Shown here in pieces: positions 1 through 8,250 of a stretch of DNA of 64,000 bases. A program made the translations under genes and the position numbers. Source of the DNA: Gordonia namibiensis NBRC 108229 (lineage in GTDB: Bacteria; Actinomycetota; Actinomycetes; Mycobacteriales; Mycobacteriaceae); contig NZ_BAHE01000056.1 of assembly GCF_000298235.1 (NCBI RefSeq), positions 62,001 through 126,000 on the forward strand, read 5' to 3'. Numbering within the stretch: position 1 is the first letter of the stretch; every line of letters starts with the position of its first letter. The notes under the pieces are model-generated. The model did no database searches, had not been told where the DNA came from, and saw only the letters and a program-made list of their open reading frames with translations.

Positions 1-803
1 CAGCCGTCGTACATGTGGCAGGTCGCCACGGTGCTCCCTTCGGCCACCACACCTCGACCGCCCGCGGCCTTGATCGCACGGAGGAGTGCGATGTCCTCCA
101 GGACGACGTCACGGACCGCTTCGTGTCCGCCGGCGCGGCGATAGGTGGCGGCATCGACCATCAGGAACTGGCCGTTCGCGGCGGTCAGTGATTCGCGCGG
201 GGACCGTTCGGCGATTCCCAGCGGGAGCGTGCTGAGCCACGACCACTGCAGCAGAGGTTGCACCAGACGCTCAGCAGCACTGATGGCGACCTGCCGCGGG
301 TAGGGACTCACGAGGTCGAGTCCGGCGTTGCGCAACAACGCGAATGAGGAGGTGAATGCATGGGGTTCGAGCACGACGTCGGCATCGACGAAGGCGAGGA
401 TCCCGCCTGGGGCGGCGTGGTCGGCCAATTGCCGGCAGACCCAGGACTTCCCGAGCCAACCCGGCGGTGGCGGGGAGCCCTCGAACACCTCGAGTCGGTC
501 GTCGTGGGCGGCCAGCCGCGCGAGGAGAGCGTCGGTGCCGTCGACCGATCCGTCGTCAAGCACGAGGACGCGGGCGGGGCCGGGCCATCTGTCGACGGCC
601 TCGAGGACGGCGGTGATGCAGCGTTCGGCCCGGGCGATCTCGTTCCGCATGGGTATCAACACCGAAAGATGCTCGGCGGGAGGGATGTCCGCGAGACCTG
701 GGCGGCGCACGCGAATCGCGTTGTCGACGGTGAGGGCGAGCGACGTCAGTGACAAGCCGGTCCCGACCATCACCGTGCGACGCCAGAGGTCAGACGCTCG
801 CAC
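1..803 (-). CDS. Family 2 glycosyltransferase of the carotenoid operon (partial, 3' end outside window)
   Basis: About 267 residues are visible; the gene continues past base 1. The GTG at 803 was chosen because AGGAG lies just upstream inside the preceding gene and the start overlaps cruF by 14 bases. After a hydrophobic N-terminus the GT-A core begins with SVLIPMRNE (residues 47-55), then VLDDGS (81-86) and the metal-binding FVDADV (138-143, DxD type), with LEDIALLRAIK further on as an acceptor-side motif. Its place after cruF suggests it transfers a sugar to a hydroxylated carotenoid at the membrane, as CruG-type enzymes do. The family call is firm; the carotenoid substrate is inferred from neighbours. 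Confidence 0.85.
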   Translation of the reverse strand, partial: MRASDLWRRTVMVGTGLSLTSLALTVDNAIRVRRPGLADIPPAEHLSVLIPMRNEIARAERCITAVLEAVDRWPGPARVLVLDDGSVDGTDALLARLAAHDDRLEVFEGSPPPPGWLGKSWVCRQLADHAAPGGILAFVDADVVLEPHAFTSSFALLRNAGLDLVSPYPRQVAISAAERLVQPLLQWSWLSTLPLGIAERSPRESLTAANGQFLMVDAATYRRAGGHEAVRDVVLEDIALLRAIKAAGGRGVVAEGSTVATCHMYDG

Positions 804-1692
804 CGTGTCTCCTGGACCGGAACGACCGCACTTCGAGAACGATGAGCGGGATCGCGACGACACCCATTACCACGGCACCGGCCAGTGCGACCGTCGGGCG
901 GCCGAAGAACATCGCATGCGCCATCACCGACGAGAAGTAGGTCCACAGGTAGGCGGCCACCGGGACCGCGTCATCGGCGTCGGCGGTGTCACCGGCACCG
1001 ATCACCCGGTCGAGGAGGGCGATCATCAGGAACGAGACCAGAAGCCAGCCTGCGAAGTTCGTCAACGGGATGTCGTCGACACCGGGTAACGACGGGGTGG
1101 GGTACTGCCAGTTCCAGTGACCCTGATCGACCATCTGGGGATCGAGGAAGACATCCCAGGCCGTCAGCGCGTACGCCCCCAGGAAGGCGGTCACCACGCG
1201 AGCCCGCGTACCGGACAGCCGCATGGCGCCGACGAGCCGTCGTGTCACGGCGAGTGCCGGCCACGACATCATGATCCAGGCCAGGGGCACCAGGACCGGG
1301 ACACCGAGAAGCTTGAGGCCCAGACCGTCGGTGTATGCGTATGTGCCGAAGGGGAATCCGGTGCTGACACCGATCGCCTCGGCGACGAGGCCACCGCCGC
1401 CGGCGATCACGACCAGTGCGATCGCGGCCCCGAATCCGCGCGTGGCGGCGAGATGAAGGGCGGACGCCGACGCCAGGAGAACGACGCTCGCGACGGTGAG
1501 CGGGAGTGTGCCACCACCGGTGAGCGGGAAGGCGATCTGCACCCCGATGGTGGCGGCGAGGAGAACCCACGCGACCGGGATGAGGTGATGACGGAGCGAT
1601 GTCTTCACCTCAGGCGACGAGGATGCTCCGGTAGGGGTTCCTCGCACCTCGGGCGGTGAAGGTGGCGTCGGGGTGGTGGCGGAGGTACTCAT
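790..1692 (-). CDS. cruF: CruF-type carotenoid biosynthesis membrane protein (DUF422)
   Basis: 300-residue integral membrane protein. The Met at 1692 (MSTSATTPTP) overlaps the upstream stop as ATGA, which fixes the start; a longer upstream reading would run through the neighbouring gene. It has about six or seven hydrophobic helices and the conserved DUF422 blocks: FPFGTYAYTD, a cluster around LTAWDVFLDPQM, and PLTNFAGWL. CruF proteins hydrate the 1',2' double bond of psi-end carotenoids, giving the hydroxyl that a following glycosyltransferase uses. The downstream gene is such a transferase. Membership of the family is clear; the exact carotenoid is not determinable here. Confidence 0.85.
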   Translation of the reverse strand: MSTSATTPTPPSPPEVRGTPTGASSSPEVKTSLRHHLIPVAWVLLAATIGVQIAFPLTGGGTLPLTVASVVLLASASALHLAATRGFGAAIALVVIAGGGGLVAEAIGVSTGFPFGTYAYTDGLGLKLLGVPVLVPLAWIMMSWPALAVTRRLVGAMRLSGTRARVVTAFLGAYALTAWDVFLDPQMVDQGHWNWQYPTPSLPGVDDIPLTNFAGWLLVSFLMIALLDRVIGAGDTADADDAVPVAAYLWTYFSSVMAHAMFFGRPTVALAGAVVMGVVAIPLIVLEVRSFRSRRHGASV

Positions 1693-2402
1693 GCCGATCT
1701 TCCCTGGTAGGTCCCGGTCACGTCGAGGACGGCGAACCGTGCGAACAGTTCCTCGGCGTACCAACGGGCGGGTTTGGTGCGCGCGATGGCGGACTTGTGT
1801 GCGGGCGAGTGGTAGGCGAAGTGGGTGAGGTCGCGCGTCGAGTCCCAGAGTGAGAAGGTCCCCTGCACGCCGATCGGCAGCTCGCCGACGCCGAGCGCGA
1901 GCCGATTCCCCTGCGCGCCGGCCAGTTCCGAGGCGACCGGCGGGACCGCGCGCCAGAAGGACGCCATCGTCGTCGGCCGCAGCCGGGCTCGGGTGAGTGC
2001 GGCGACCGAACCGGTCCAATCTCGTGCGCGGTCAGCCGCTGGATCTCGGTTCTCGTGGCCGAACGGATCGACCCGCGACCATCTCCCCTTCGAGCGCAGC
2101 GGACGCATCGTGATGCGCATTTCCTCGGTGCTCGTGTCCTGCCAGCGTCGCAGCACACGCGAATTCGCCGACGCGCGAGCCGCATCGTCGTCGTGCCAGA
2201 CGGTGAGTGCCGCCCAGTGGCGCAGGTCGGCGCTCTGCATCGTGAAAGTCTCTGCGGTACCGGTGCCGAGCAGTTTGGCGAAGCGGAGTCCGGGGGTGGC
2301 GCGCAATGCCCGCCGGCCCGATGCCATCCGGCCGAGCGCGGGCATCACCCGGTCGACGCCCCAGATGCGTAGCTCGACCGTCGGAACAGCAGTCGGGGTC
2401 AT
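1689..2402 (-). CDS. CrtA-like (spheroidene monooxygenase-type) protein
   Basis: 237 residues from the ATG at 2402, which overlaps the stop of the prenyl synthase (ATGA); a Met six codons further upstream is less likely. The protein is soluble, with features of the CrtA/spheroidene monooxygenase family: VELRIWGVDRV at the N-terminus, KLLGTGTAETFTM in the middle, and TFSLWDSTRDLTHFAY near the C-terminus. CrtA enzymes introduce keto groups into acyclic carotenoids. Its position between a prenyl diphosphate synthase and cruF supports a role in carotenoid modification. An alternative is a generic dimeric alpha-beta-barrel (ABM-like) protein; no catalytic residue can be confirmed by eye. Confidence 0.7.
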   Translation of the reverse strand: MTPTAVPTVELRIWGVDRVMPALGRMASGRRALRATPGLRFAKLLGTGTAETFTMQSADLRHWAALTVWHDDDAARASANSRVLRRWQDTSTEEMRITMRPLRSKGRWSRVDPFGHENRDPAADRARDWTGSVAALTRARLRPTTMASFWRAVPPVASELAGAQGNRLALGVGELPIGVQGTFSLWDSTRDLTHFAYHSPAHKSAIARTKPARWYAEELFARFAVLDVTGTYQGRSA

Positions 2403-3541
2403 GAGCGGCGCCACACACAACGTTCGACGAGCGAGGTCAGGGCCTGCCGTGTCAGCTCGTCCACCGATGCGTCCGCGACGACCGCCAGGGCGTCCTCGGC
2501 GAGTTCGACGATGCGCTGTTCGACACGCTCGAGGGCGCCGGTGGATTCCACGACGTCGCGCATCTGTGCGGCACCGGCGGCGTCGAGGTCCGGGTTGCCG
2601 AGGCAGTTGGCGATGATCCGTCGTTCCGTCCAGGTCGCGGACTCCTCGGCCAGCGCCATCAGCATGGTGCGCTTGCCCTCTCGGATGTCATCGATCGCCG
2701 GCTTCCCGGTGATCTTCTCGTCGCCGAAGACGCCGAGGATGTCGTCGCGCAGTTGGAATGCCTCACCGGCGCTGATCCCGATCCGGTCGTAGTCGGCGAG
2801 AAGGGCGGCGTCGGCCCCGGCGAGCGTGCCGCCGAGCCGAAGCGGCTGGCCGATGCTGTAGCGGGCGCTCTTGTACCGGAGGACGCGTTCGGTCCGGTCG
2901 GGATCGGTGTGGTCCTCGGTCTGGCTGAGCATGTCCAGGTACTGGCCCGCGTACGCCTCGTCGCGCATCTCGGTCCAGGTCTCGCGGACAGCCTGGCGGG
3001 TGTGGCGGTCGACGGTGTCGACCGCCGCGGCGACCAGGTCGTCCGACCACGACAGACACATGTCGCCGACGAGGATGGCGACCGCGGTGCCCCACGTGTC
3101 GGAGTCGCCCCGACGACCTACCGCGCGATGGGTGTCGGCGAAGAGACGGTGGATGGTGGGCAGGCCGCGGCGGGTGTCGGAGTCGTCCATCACGTCGTCG
3201 TGGACCAGGGCGGCGAAGTGGAACAGCTCGATGGCCGACGCCAATTCGACGACACCGGGGACCGACCGGCCGTGGGCGGCGCCGCGGGCACCCCACAGAC
3301 AGAAGGCGGCGCGCAGGCGCTTGCCCCCGCCGATGCGTGCGGCGATGGCGTCCGCCGCGGGAGTCAGTTCGGCACCCACTTTGTTCAGCGTCAGGGCGTG
3401 GCCGCGGAAGTGCGCGGTCAGCACCTCCTCGACGAGTTCGAGGTCGGTCGTCGCGTCGTCGATCGCGCGGAGGCCGGAGTTCGGGTCGAGGACAGGCCGG
3501 TGGGGGAGGGATGAGTCGGTCATCTCGGCGGTCTGTGTCAT
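2399..3541 (-). CDS. crtE: Polyprenyl diphosphate synthase (geranylgeranyl-PP synthase type)
   Basis: 380 residues from the ATG at 3541 (MTQTAEMTDSS); an in-frame start 66 bases further upstream exists but would fall in repeat-bordering sequence. Trans-prenyltransferase hallmarks are present: the first aspartate-rich motif in ALVHDDVMDDSDTRRG, preceding GGKRLR, and the second in LRDDILGVFGD followed by GKRT. These bind the Mg-diphosphate of allylic substrate and IPP. As first gene of the carotenoid operon it should supply geranylgeranyl diphosphate. The crtE symbol is by context; an IdsA-type housekeeping synthase is the alternative. Confidence 0.82.
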   Translation of the reverse strand: MTQTAEMTDSSLPHRPVLDPNSGLRAIDDATTDLELVEEVLTAHFRGHALTLNKVGAELTPAADAIAARIGGGKRLRAAFCLWGARGAAHGRSVPGVVELASAIELFHFAALVHDDVMDDSDTRRGLPTIHRLFADTHRAVGRRGDSDTWGTAVAILVGDMCLSWSDDLVAAAVDTVDRHTRQAVRETWTEMRDEAYAGQYLDMLSQTEDHTDPDRTERVLRYKSARYSIGQPLRLGGTLAGADAALLADYDRIGISAGEAFQLRDDILGVFGDEKITGKPAIDDIREGKRTMLMALAEESATWTERRIIANCLGNPDLDAAGAAQMRDVVESTGALERVEQRIVELAEDALAVVADASVDELTRQALTSLVERCVWRRS

Positions 3542-3650
3542 GGCGAGGCCCTTCCGGGGTGCGGGGTCGGCGCGGTTGCGGGTACCCGGTCTTCGGTGCG
3601 ATGACACCCGTCGGATGGGTCAACGCGGTGAGCGTCAACGATCGCCCCTG

Positions 3651-3712
3651 AAAAGCGCCCCCGATTTCCGCCCGGCGTTGAAAACCGCCCCCGAAAAGAA
3701 CCCTCCACAGCG
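3651..3712. repeat. Inverted partial copies of the downstream 44-base repeat
   Basis: The stretch carries AAAAGCGCCCCC and TTTCCGCCC, the reverse complements of GGGGGCGCTTTT and GGGCGGAAA-like blocks in the direct repeats at 3751-3838, plus AAAACCGCCCCCG. The arrangement could let this side fold back on the tandem copies. It lies upstream of the carotenoid operon start (3541). Confidence 0.6.
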
Positions 3713-3750
3713 CCCTCGGTAACAGATCGTTCGCGGTGCGACCCTGGAGG

Positions 3751-3838
3751 GCGGTTCCCAGGGGCGCTTTTCGGACCGGGGCGGAAGCCAGGGGCGGTTC
3801 CCAGGGGCGCTTTTCGGGCCGGGGCGGAAGCCAGGGGC
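3751..3838. repeat. Two tandem 44-base GC-rich direct repeats
   Basis: Unit 1 (3751-3794) and unit 2 (3795-3838) each run from GCGGTTCCCAGGGGCGCTTT to GGCGGAAGCCAGGGG and differ at one base (GGACC versus GGGCC). A third truncated start (GCGGTCCCAAG) follows. The repeats sit in the 454-base gap between the carotenoid operon and the plus-strand gene at 3996. Open frames here simply translate the repeat and have no family features. Confidence 0.85.
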
Positions 3839-3995
3839 GGTCCCAAGCGGATCGACGCCCGTGCCGGCCATGGCCGTGGGGTTCTTGGCCAGCCCGTGGC
3901 GCACCGTCTCCGTCATCGCCGATGGGAGGCCGCGGCGCAGGGACCCCACGTCCGGCGGGCGCGTAGGGGCCCGGAGATGCCGGTAGGTTGGTCGC

Positions 3996-4289
3996 ATGGC
4001 AGTGGATGCAACGGTGCCCGTGGTGGCTGCGGGTCTGGTCGGCGGCTGCGCGGCGGCCCGCTACAGCGGTCGACGAGAGCTCGGTGGGGTGGTCCTCGCA
4101 GCGGCGGGTGCCTGGTGCACCCGGCAGTGGGCGGTCAAGCAGGGTCCGGTGGTGGCCGGCGGACTGCTCGCCGGATACCTCGCGGCCTTCGGCGGCTCGC
4201 ATCCGCTCGCGAAGAAGATCGGCGCCTGGCCGTCGGTTGGCGTCGTGACGGTCGCAGCTGCCGGCGCGACGGCTGTCGCCACACGCTGA
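3996..4289 (+). CDS. Small hypothetical membrane protein
   Basis: 97 residues starting at the ATG at 3996. It is almost entirely hydrophobic: helices around VVAAGLVGGCAAARY, LGGVVLAAAGAWCTRQW, VVAGGLLAGYLAAFGG and VGVVTVAAAGATAVA, with short basic linkers. No family was recognised. It reads in the same direction as the FMN enzyme that starts 58 bases downstream, so the two may be co-transcribed. The amino-acid composition looks like a real small actinobacterial membrane protein rather than a frame shadow. Function unknown. Confidence 0.6.
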   Translation: MAVDATVPVVAAGLVGGCAAARYSGRRELGGVVLAAAGAWCTRQWAVKQGPVVAGGLLAGYLAAFGGSHPLAKKIGAWPSVGVVTVAAAGATAVATR

Positions 4290-4347
4290 CACCCCGGTCC
4301 GGGAATCCTCCCCGGGTCCTGCGACGCCGACGTTACGATCGGCTCCC

Positions 4348-5628
4348 ATGACCACGGGATACGGGCGAGCGCGGCAAAACGACATCTACACCGCTGGTGT
4401 ACATCGTCGAAAGCCCCGCGTGCCAACGGATTTCGCGGAACTCGAACGTCGCGCCAAACGGTCGATGTCGGCTCGGGCGTGGGCGTACATCGGTGGTGGC
4501 GCCGGTGAGGGTCGCACGATGACGGCCAACCGGCAGGCCCTGGACCGCTGGGCGATCGTGCCTCGGATCCTCCGCGACGTCTCCGCGCGGAACCTCGAGG
4601 TGGATCTGTTCGGACGCCGCATCCCGGCGCCGGTCCTGTTCGCGCCGGTGGGCGCCGGCTCGCTGGCAGCTCCCGGAGCAGATCGTCTCATCGGTCATGC
4701 CGCCGCGGAACTCGGTGTGCCGTATATCTTCTCGAACCAGGCGAGTGTGCCGATGGAGACGGTGGCGGCCGAGATGGACGGCGTGACCCCGGGAGCCCCC
4801 CGCTGGTTCCAGCTGTACTGGTCGACCGACGACGACCTCGTCGACAGTCTGCTGGCCCGTGCGGCGGCCGTCAGCGCCGACGCGGTGGTCGTCACCCTCG
4901 ACACCACGATGCTCGGTTGGCGGCCACAGGATCTGAACCTGGGATCGCTGCCGTTCGCGCGGGGCGAGGGGATCGCGCAGTACACCTCCGACCGGCGCTT
5001 CGTCGACATCGTCGCCGACCGGCTGCGCACCGCTGCCGAGGAGCGGCCGGAGATCTCCCTGGGCGCCATCGCGACCCTGGTCTCGATCACCCGCAACGCC
5101 CCCGGACGCTTCCTCTCGAATCTCACCTCGGCCCAACCGCGGGCCGCGGTGCAGACCTTCCTCGACATCTACTCGCGTCCGTCGCTGAGCTGGGACGACC
5201 TTGCCGGTCTGCGCGAGCGCACGTCGTTGCCGATCGTCCTCAAGGGCGTGCTGCATCCCGACGATGCCCGTCGCGCCGTCGACGCCGGAGTCGACGGCAT
5301 CATCGTGTCCAACCACGGCGGACGTCAGATCGACGGAGCGATCAGCACCATCGACGCCCTCGACGAGATCGCACCCGCGGTCGACGGTCGGATCAAAGTG
5401 CTCATCGACTCCGGGATTTACACCGGTTCGGACGTGTTCAAGGCACTGGCGCTCGGCGCCGACGCCGCATGTATCGGCCGGCCGCACATGTACGGGCTGG
5501 CCCTCGCCGGTGCCGAGGGTGCCCGGGATGCGGTGGCCGACATCATCGCCGAACTCGACCTCACCCTCGGCCTGGCCGGCCACACCGACGTCACCGCACT
5601 CGATCGCGAGGCCTTGCGGAGGGTCTGA
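4348..5628 (+). CDS. FMN-dependent alpha-hydroxy-acid oxidase, lactate 2-monooxygenase-like
   Basis: 426-residue TIM-barrel flavoenzyme. Motifs of the L-lactate dehydrogenase/glycolate oxidase family are in order: AWAYIGGGAGEGRTM near residue 45, FAPVGAGSLAAP, WFQLYWS, VVTLDTTMLGWRPQDL, the flavin-contact lysine in IVLKGVLHPDDA, the catalytic SNHGGRQID, and IDSGIYTGSDVFKALALGA. The GWRPQDL loop and the long insertion before the catalytic lysine/histidine block are typical of mycobacterial lactate 2-monooxygenase rather than of respiratory LldD. It would oxidise L-lactate or a related 2-hydroxy acid in the cytosol. A strong bidirectional terminator follows. Confidence 0.85.
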   Translation: MTTGYGRARQNDIYTAGVHRRKPRVPTDFAELERRAKRSMSARAWAYIGGGAGEGRTMTANRQALDRWAIVPRILRDVSARNLEVDLFGRRIPAPVLFAPVGAGSLAAPGADRLIGHAAAELGVPYIFSNQASVPMETVAAEMDGVTPGAPRWFQLYWSTDDDLVDSLLARAAAVSADAVVVTLDTTMLGWRPQDLNLGSLPFARGEGIAQYTSDRRFVDIVADRLRTAAEERPEISLGAIATLVSITRNAPGRFLSNLTSAQPRAAVQTFLDIYSRPSLSWDDLAGLRERTSLPIVLKGVLHPDDARRAVDAGVDGIIVSNHGGRQIDGAISTIDALDEIAPAVDGRIKVLIDSGIYTGSDVFKALALGADAACIGRPHMYGLALAGAEGARDAVADIIAELDLTLGLAGHTDVTALDREALRRV

Positions 5629-5650
5629 GCCGAGAAACGTCCCAACCGAA

Positions 5651-5685
5651 AAGCCCGTCCCGCTCGCGATGAGCGGGACGGGCTT
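5651..5685. terminator. Bidirectional intrinsic terminator between convergent genes
   Basis: Perfect 15-base stem (AAGCCCGTCCCGCTC at 5651-5665, complement at 5671-5685) with a GCGAT loop, followed by T-rich ends on both strands. It separates the plus-strand FMN oxidase (stop 5628) from the minus-strand MpaB gene (stop 5707). Confidence 0.9.
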
Positions 5686-5706
5686 CCCCCAACCGGGACA
5701 GGGAGC

Positions 5707-6663
5707 TCAGACCAGTGGACGGCCGGTGCGCATCCGCCAGCGGACGTCAGCGAGCAGCACGTTGAACGGAAAGCTGCGGACCGGCCTGGGCGCCCGGGTG
5801 ATGATCGCCCGCAGGACGGCATTGTGCTTGGCGAAGAACAATTCCTGCCACGGCGACAGGCGGACGTCCATCTTGCGGCGGAAGTTCTCCGGCAGGAAGC
5901 CGATCGCCAGGATCTCGAAGTACCAGCCCAGCAGCTTGGCGACGACCGGCCCCAGGAACTCGGCGCGGGCGATCTGCAACAGGTACCCGCGGATGACCGG
6001 GTCGATCTCGAGGGTCTCGACGGTGGAGTTCCAGTACTCCTCGAAGGCCTCGCGGTCGGCCGGCCAGGCCTCGCGCGGGACTTGCAGCGTGGTGCCCAGG
6101 ACGGCACCCGCCTGATAGAACTCGTCGGTCACCTCGGTCATCCCGCCGAAGATCCGATGGACGTCCTCGGTGCCGCGGTACAGACAGGCCGCGACCCAGA
6201 GCTGCAGCTTCGGGTCGAAGGCGTTGTACTTCACCGGGCTGTCGGCGGTCGACCGGACCTGCGCGTGGGCCTTGCCGATCGCCTTGCGGTAGGCCTTGCG
6301 GTCCTTGGCGCTGCCCAGCCCCGCGACCGCGAGGTAGCTCAGGGTGGTGCGACCCCGCTTGAGCGGATGCTTGAACAGGTTGCCCGAGTCGACGCGGCTC
6401 TCGTAGACGCCGTATCCCACCGCGGGCAGGCTCAGCTGCATGATCACGTTCGCGGCGCCGGCGATGACGCCGATGCCGAGCGGATCGAGATCCTCGGCGG
6501 ACGGGAGGGCGTCGAGTTCGGCGCGGGACATGCGCGCGGTCGACGGCAGGAACTCGGTGTCCGGGCGCTCGGCGGTGAGGAATTCGGTGACCTCAGCGGT
6601 CACCTCGGCGGGCGTCTGCGGCGACAGGGCCGAGCTTCCACTGGTGATAGGCTCCGTTGCCAT
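5707..6663 (-). CDS. MpaB-family (DUF2236) oxygenase-like protein
   Basis: 318 residues from the ATG at 6663, which has AGGAGG 8 bases upstream; an in-frame Met further out would overlap the operator. Sequence typical of the MpaB/DUF2236 family: IAGAANVIMQLSLPAVGYGVYES near residue 70, LSYLAVAGLGSAKDRKAYRKAI with the conserved (K)AH block, then LWVAACLYRGTEDVHRIF and IQ/YWNSTVE helices. Family members are related to the rubber oxygenase Lcp and include the mycophenolic acid enzyme MpaB', so a haem-type oxygenase role is possible but unproven. The divergent TetR gene at 6747 probably controls it. Confidence 0.75.
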   Translation of the reverse strand: MATEPITSGSSALSPQTPAEVTAEVTEFLTAERPDTEFLPSTARMSRAELDALPSAEDLDPLGIGVIAGAANVIMQLSLPAVGYGVYESRVDSGNLFKHPLKRGRTTLSYLAVAGLGSAKDRKAYRKAIGKAHAQVRSTADSPVKYNAFDPKLQLWVAACLYRGTEDVHRIFGGMTEVTDEFYQAGAVLGTTLQVPREAWPADREAFEEYWNSTVETLEIDPVIRGYLLQIARAEFLGPVVAKLLGWYFEILAIGFLPENFRRKMDVRLSPWQELFFAKHNAVLRAIITRAPRPVRSFPFNVLLADVRWRMRTGRPLV

Positions 6664-6686
6664 CGAACCCCTCCTGGTCGGATTTA

Positions 6687-6715
6687 GGAAACGTATGTTT
6701 CCCGTTTTATAAAAC
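6687..6715. promoter_or_regulatory. Two adjacent palindromes in the mpaB-like/TetR divergent promoter
   Basis: GGAAAC-GTAT-GTTTCC (6687-6702) has perfect 6-base arms and is followed directly by the perfect 12-base palindrome GTTTTATAAAAC (6704-6715). They lie 24 bases upstream of the MpaB-like ATG and 32 bases upstream of the TetR ATG, the usual position for a TetR operator serving both genes. Confidence 0.65.
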
Positions 6716-6746
6716 ATGAACTTACCGGGGTGTCAAGATAGGAACC

Positions 6747-7451
6747 ATGGGAAGAGGACCTTCGAACCCGGACAACGGGTCCGACGCTGCTGCGTCGGAT
6801 TCGGCGGCTTCCCTGCGCGCCTACGGCGGCGAGGGCGGTGACACCCGGGTCGCGCGACGCCGCACATCGTTGATCGACGCAGCCCTCGACCTGCTCGGAG
6901 CCGACGACGCGGAAGCGGTCACGGTGCGAGGTGTCTGTCGGCGGGCCGGGCTGACCGCACGGTATTTCTACGAGAGTTTCGAGTCGGTCGATCAGCTCGT
7001 CGAAGTGGTGTACGACGGGGTCATCGAGGAGATCGCCCACTCGAGTCTGGCGGCGTTCGCCGAGGGCGAGACCATGCGCAGCAAGGTGTCGGGAGCGGTC
7101 GCCGTGATCGTCGATCTCATCGATAAGGATCGACGCAAGGGCCGACTTCTGTTCTCGCAGGCCCTGCTCAGCCCGGTGATCGCCGCGAAGCGGATGGAGT
7201 CGACCACGCTGTTCGCGGGCCTGACACTCCAGAGCGCCTCATCGGTGCTCGATGTGCACGTCGGCTCGGCCGAGGCAGCGGGCGTCGCGCACTACAAGGT
7301 GGGTGGGCTGAGCCGTCTGCTCGCCGCCTGGCTCGAGGGCGACGTCGCACTCTCGAAGTCGGAGGTCGTGGACCTCAGCGTCGCGTTGCTCGTGTCTCCG
7401 GCGGACATCCTGGAGAAGAGCCTGCCCCACGGCAGCGCCGATGGTGAGTAG
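6747..7451 (+). CDS. TetR-family transcriptional regulator
   Basis: 234 residues. An N-terminal tail of about 35 residues precedes the TetR DNA-binding domain: RRRTSLIDAALDLLGADDAEAVTVRGVCRRAGLTARYFYESFESVDQLVE (shown here only to mark its extent, residues about 38-85), with the recognition helix in LTARYFYESF. The rest is an all-helical ligand domain of no recognised subclass. The RYFYE variant of the usual LYxHF block is typical of one TetR subgroup. Divergence from the MpaB-like gene, with palindromes between them, suggests local repression. Confidence 0.88.
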   Translation: MGRGPSNPDNGSDAAASDSAASLRAYGGEGGDTRVARRRTSLIDAALDLLGADDAEAVTVRGVCRRAGLTARYFYESFESVDQLVEVVYDGVIEEIAHSSLAAFAEGETMRSKVSGAVAVIVDLIDKDRRKGRLLFSQALLSPVIAAKRMESTTLFAGLTLQSASSVLDVHVGSAEAAGVAHYKVGGLSRLLAAWLEGDVALSKSEVVDLSVALLVSPADILEKSLPHGSADGE

Positions 7452-7467
7452 TGCTCCGTAGGCAGAT

Positions 7468-8127
7468 ATGGTCGATCCCATGAGCAGCGGAACCGGCGAA
7501 ACCGACGTGCGACCGGCGAAGCAACCTCTCGGCGCCTGGCGTGACTACGGCGAGCCCGAGCTCCCGATCCCATTGGCCGCTGCCCTCGAGGCGTTCGCCG
7601 AGCAGGGCTACCACGGCACATCGGTACGCGAGATCGCCGCGCGGGCGAACCTCTCGGTGCCGGGGCTGTACCACCACTACCCGTCCAAGCAGTCCCTGCT
7701 GCAGGGCCTGCTCGAACGCACGATGACCGATCTGCTGGCCCGCTCGGAGGCGGCGATCCTCGAAGCCGGCCCGGAGCCGGTGAAGCAGTTCGACGCGGTC
7801 GTCGAATCGCTGCTGCGGTTCCACATGTACCGGCGCGAGCAGGCCTTCGTCGGTTCCACGGAGATCCGCAGCCTCGACGACGACTACCGGCCGAAGTACA
7901 TCGGTCATCGCGACCGCCAGCAGCGGATGGTCGACGAGATCGTCTTCGCCGGTGTGGAGGCGGGGGACTTCACCACCGAGTACCCCAAGGACGCCGCCCG
8001 GGCTGTGGCGACGATGTGTGTCGGTGTCTCGACCTGGTTCAAGCTCGACGGCTTGCTGGGGCCGGACGAACTGATCTCCCGAAATCTCCAGCTCGCCCGC
8101 GCCCTGGTCGGGTACCGCACCAACTGA
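7468..8127 (+). CDS. TetR-family transcriptional regulator
   Basis: 219 residues from the ATG at 7468; a second in-frame ATG at 7480 is equally possible, as neither has a strong ribosome site. HTH domain at about residues 32-78: ALEAFAEQGYHGTSVREIA followed by LSVPGLYHHYPSKQSLL. The C-terminal part (REQAFVGSTEIRSLDDDYR, YIGHRDRQQRMVDEI) resembles regulators of fatty-acid and steroid catabolism in actinobacteria. It reads 16 bases after the first TetR gene and is followed by the acyl-CoA dehydrogenase operon, whose promoter has palindromes; it is the best local candidate to control that operon. Confidence 0.88.
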   Translation: MVDPMSSGTGETDVRPAKQPLGAWRDYGEPELPIPLAAALEAFAEQGYHGTSVREIAARANLSVPGLYHHYPSKQSLLQGLLERTMTDLLARSEAAILEAGPEPVKQFDAVVESLLRFHMYRREQAFVGSTEIRSLDDDYRPKYIGHRDRQQRMVDEIVFAGVEAGDFTTEYPKDAARAVATMCVGVSTWFKLDGLLGPDELISRNLQLARALVGYRTN

Positions 8128-8141
8128 GGGCACGGATTTCA

Positions 8142-8161
8142 CCCGGTCAGCCTTGACCGGG
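8142..8161. promoter_or_regulatory. Inverted repeat downstream of the TetR gene
   Basis: CCCGGTCA (8142-8149) and TGACCGGG (8154-8161) form perfect 8-base arms around GCCT. It begins 15 bases after the TetR stop. There is no T-run, so it may be an operator for the acyl-CoA dehydrogenase promoter or a weak terminator. Confidence 0.5.
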
Positions 8162-8189
8162 ATCGCATCGCCTGGCAAGGTATGGACGG

Positions 8190-8205
8190 CCGAACGATCG
8201 CTCGG
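8190..8205. promoter_or_regulatory. Near-palindromic operator candidate upstream of the acyl-CoA dehydrogenase
   Basis: CCGA-A-CGATCG-C-TCGG is a 16-base palindrome with one mismatched pair. It lies 46 bases upstream of the ATG at 8251, in the only promoter-sized gap before that operon. Likely bound by one of the two upstream TetR proteins (inference). Confidence 0.5.
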
Positions 8206-8250
8206 TCGGCGTCGGGGTAAGTTCCCGTCGGTCCAGCCAAAGGAGTCACG

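Noticed and set aside
3538-3846. Minus-strand open frame with a repeated APLGTAPGFRPGP-type protein
   Set aside because: It only translates the 44-base DNA repeats, has no ribosome site and shows no family features.
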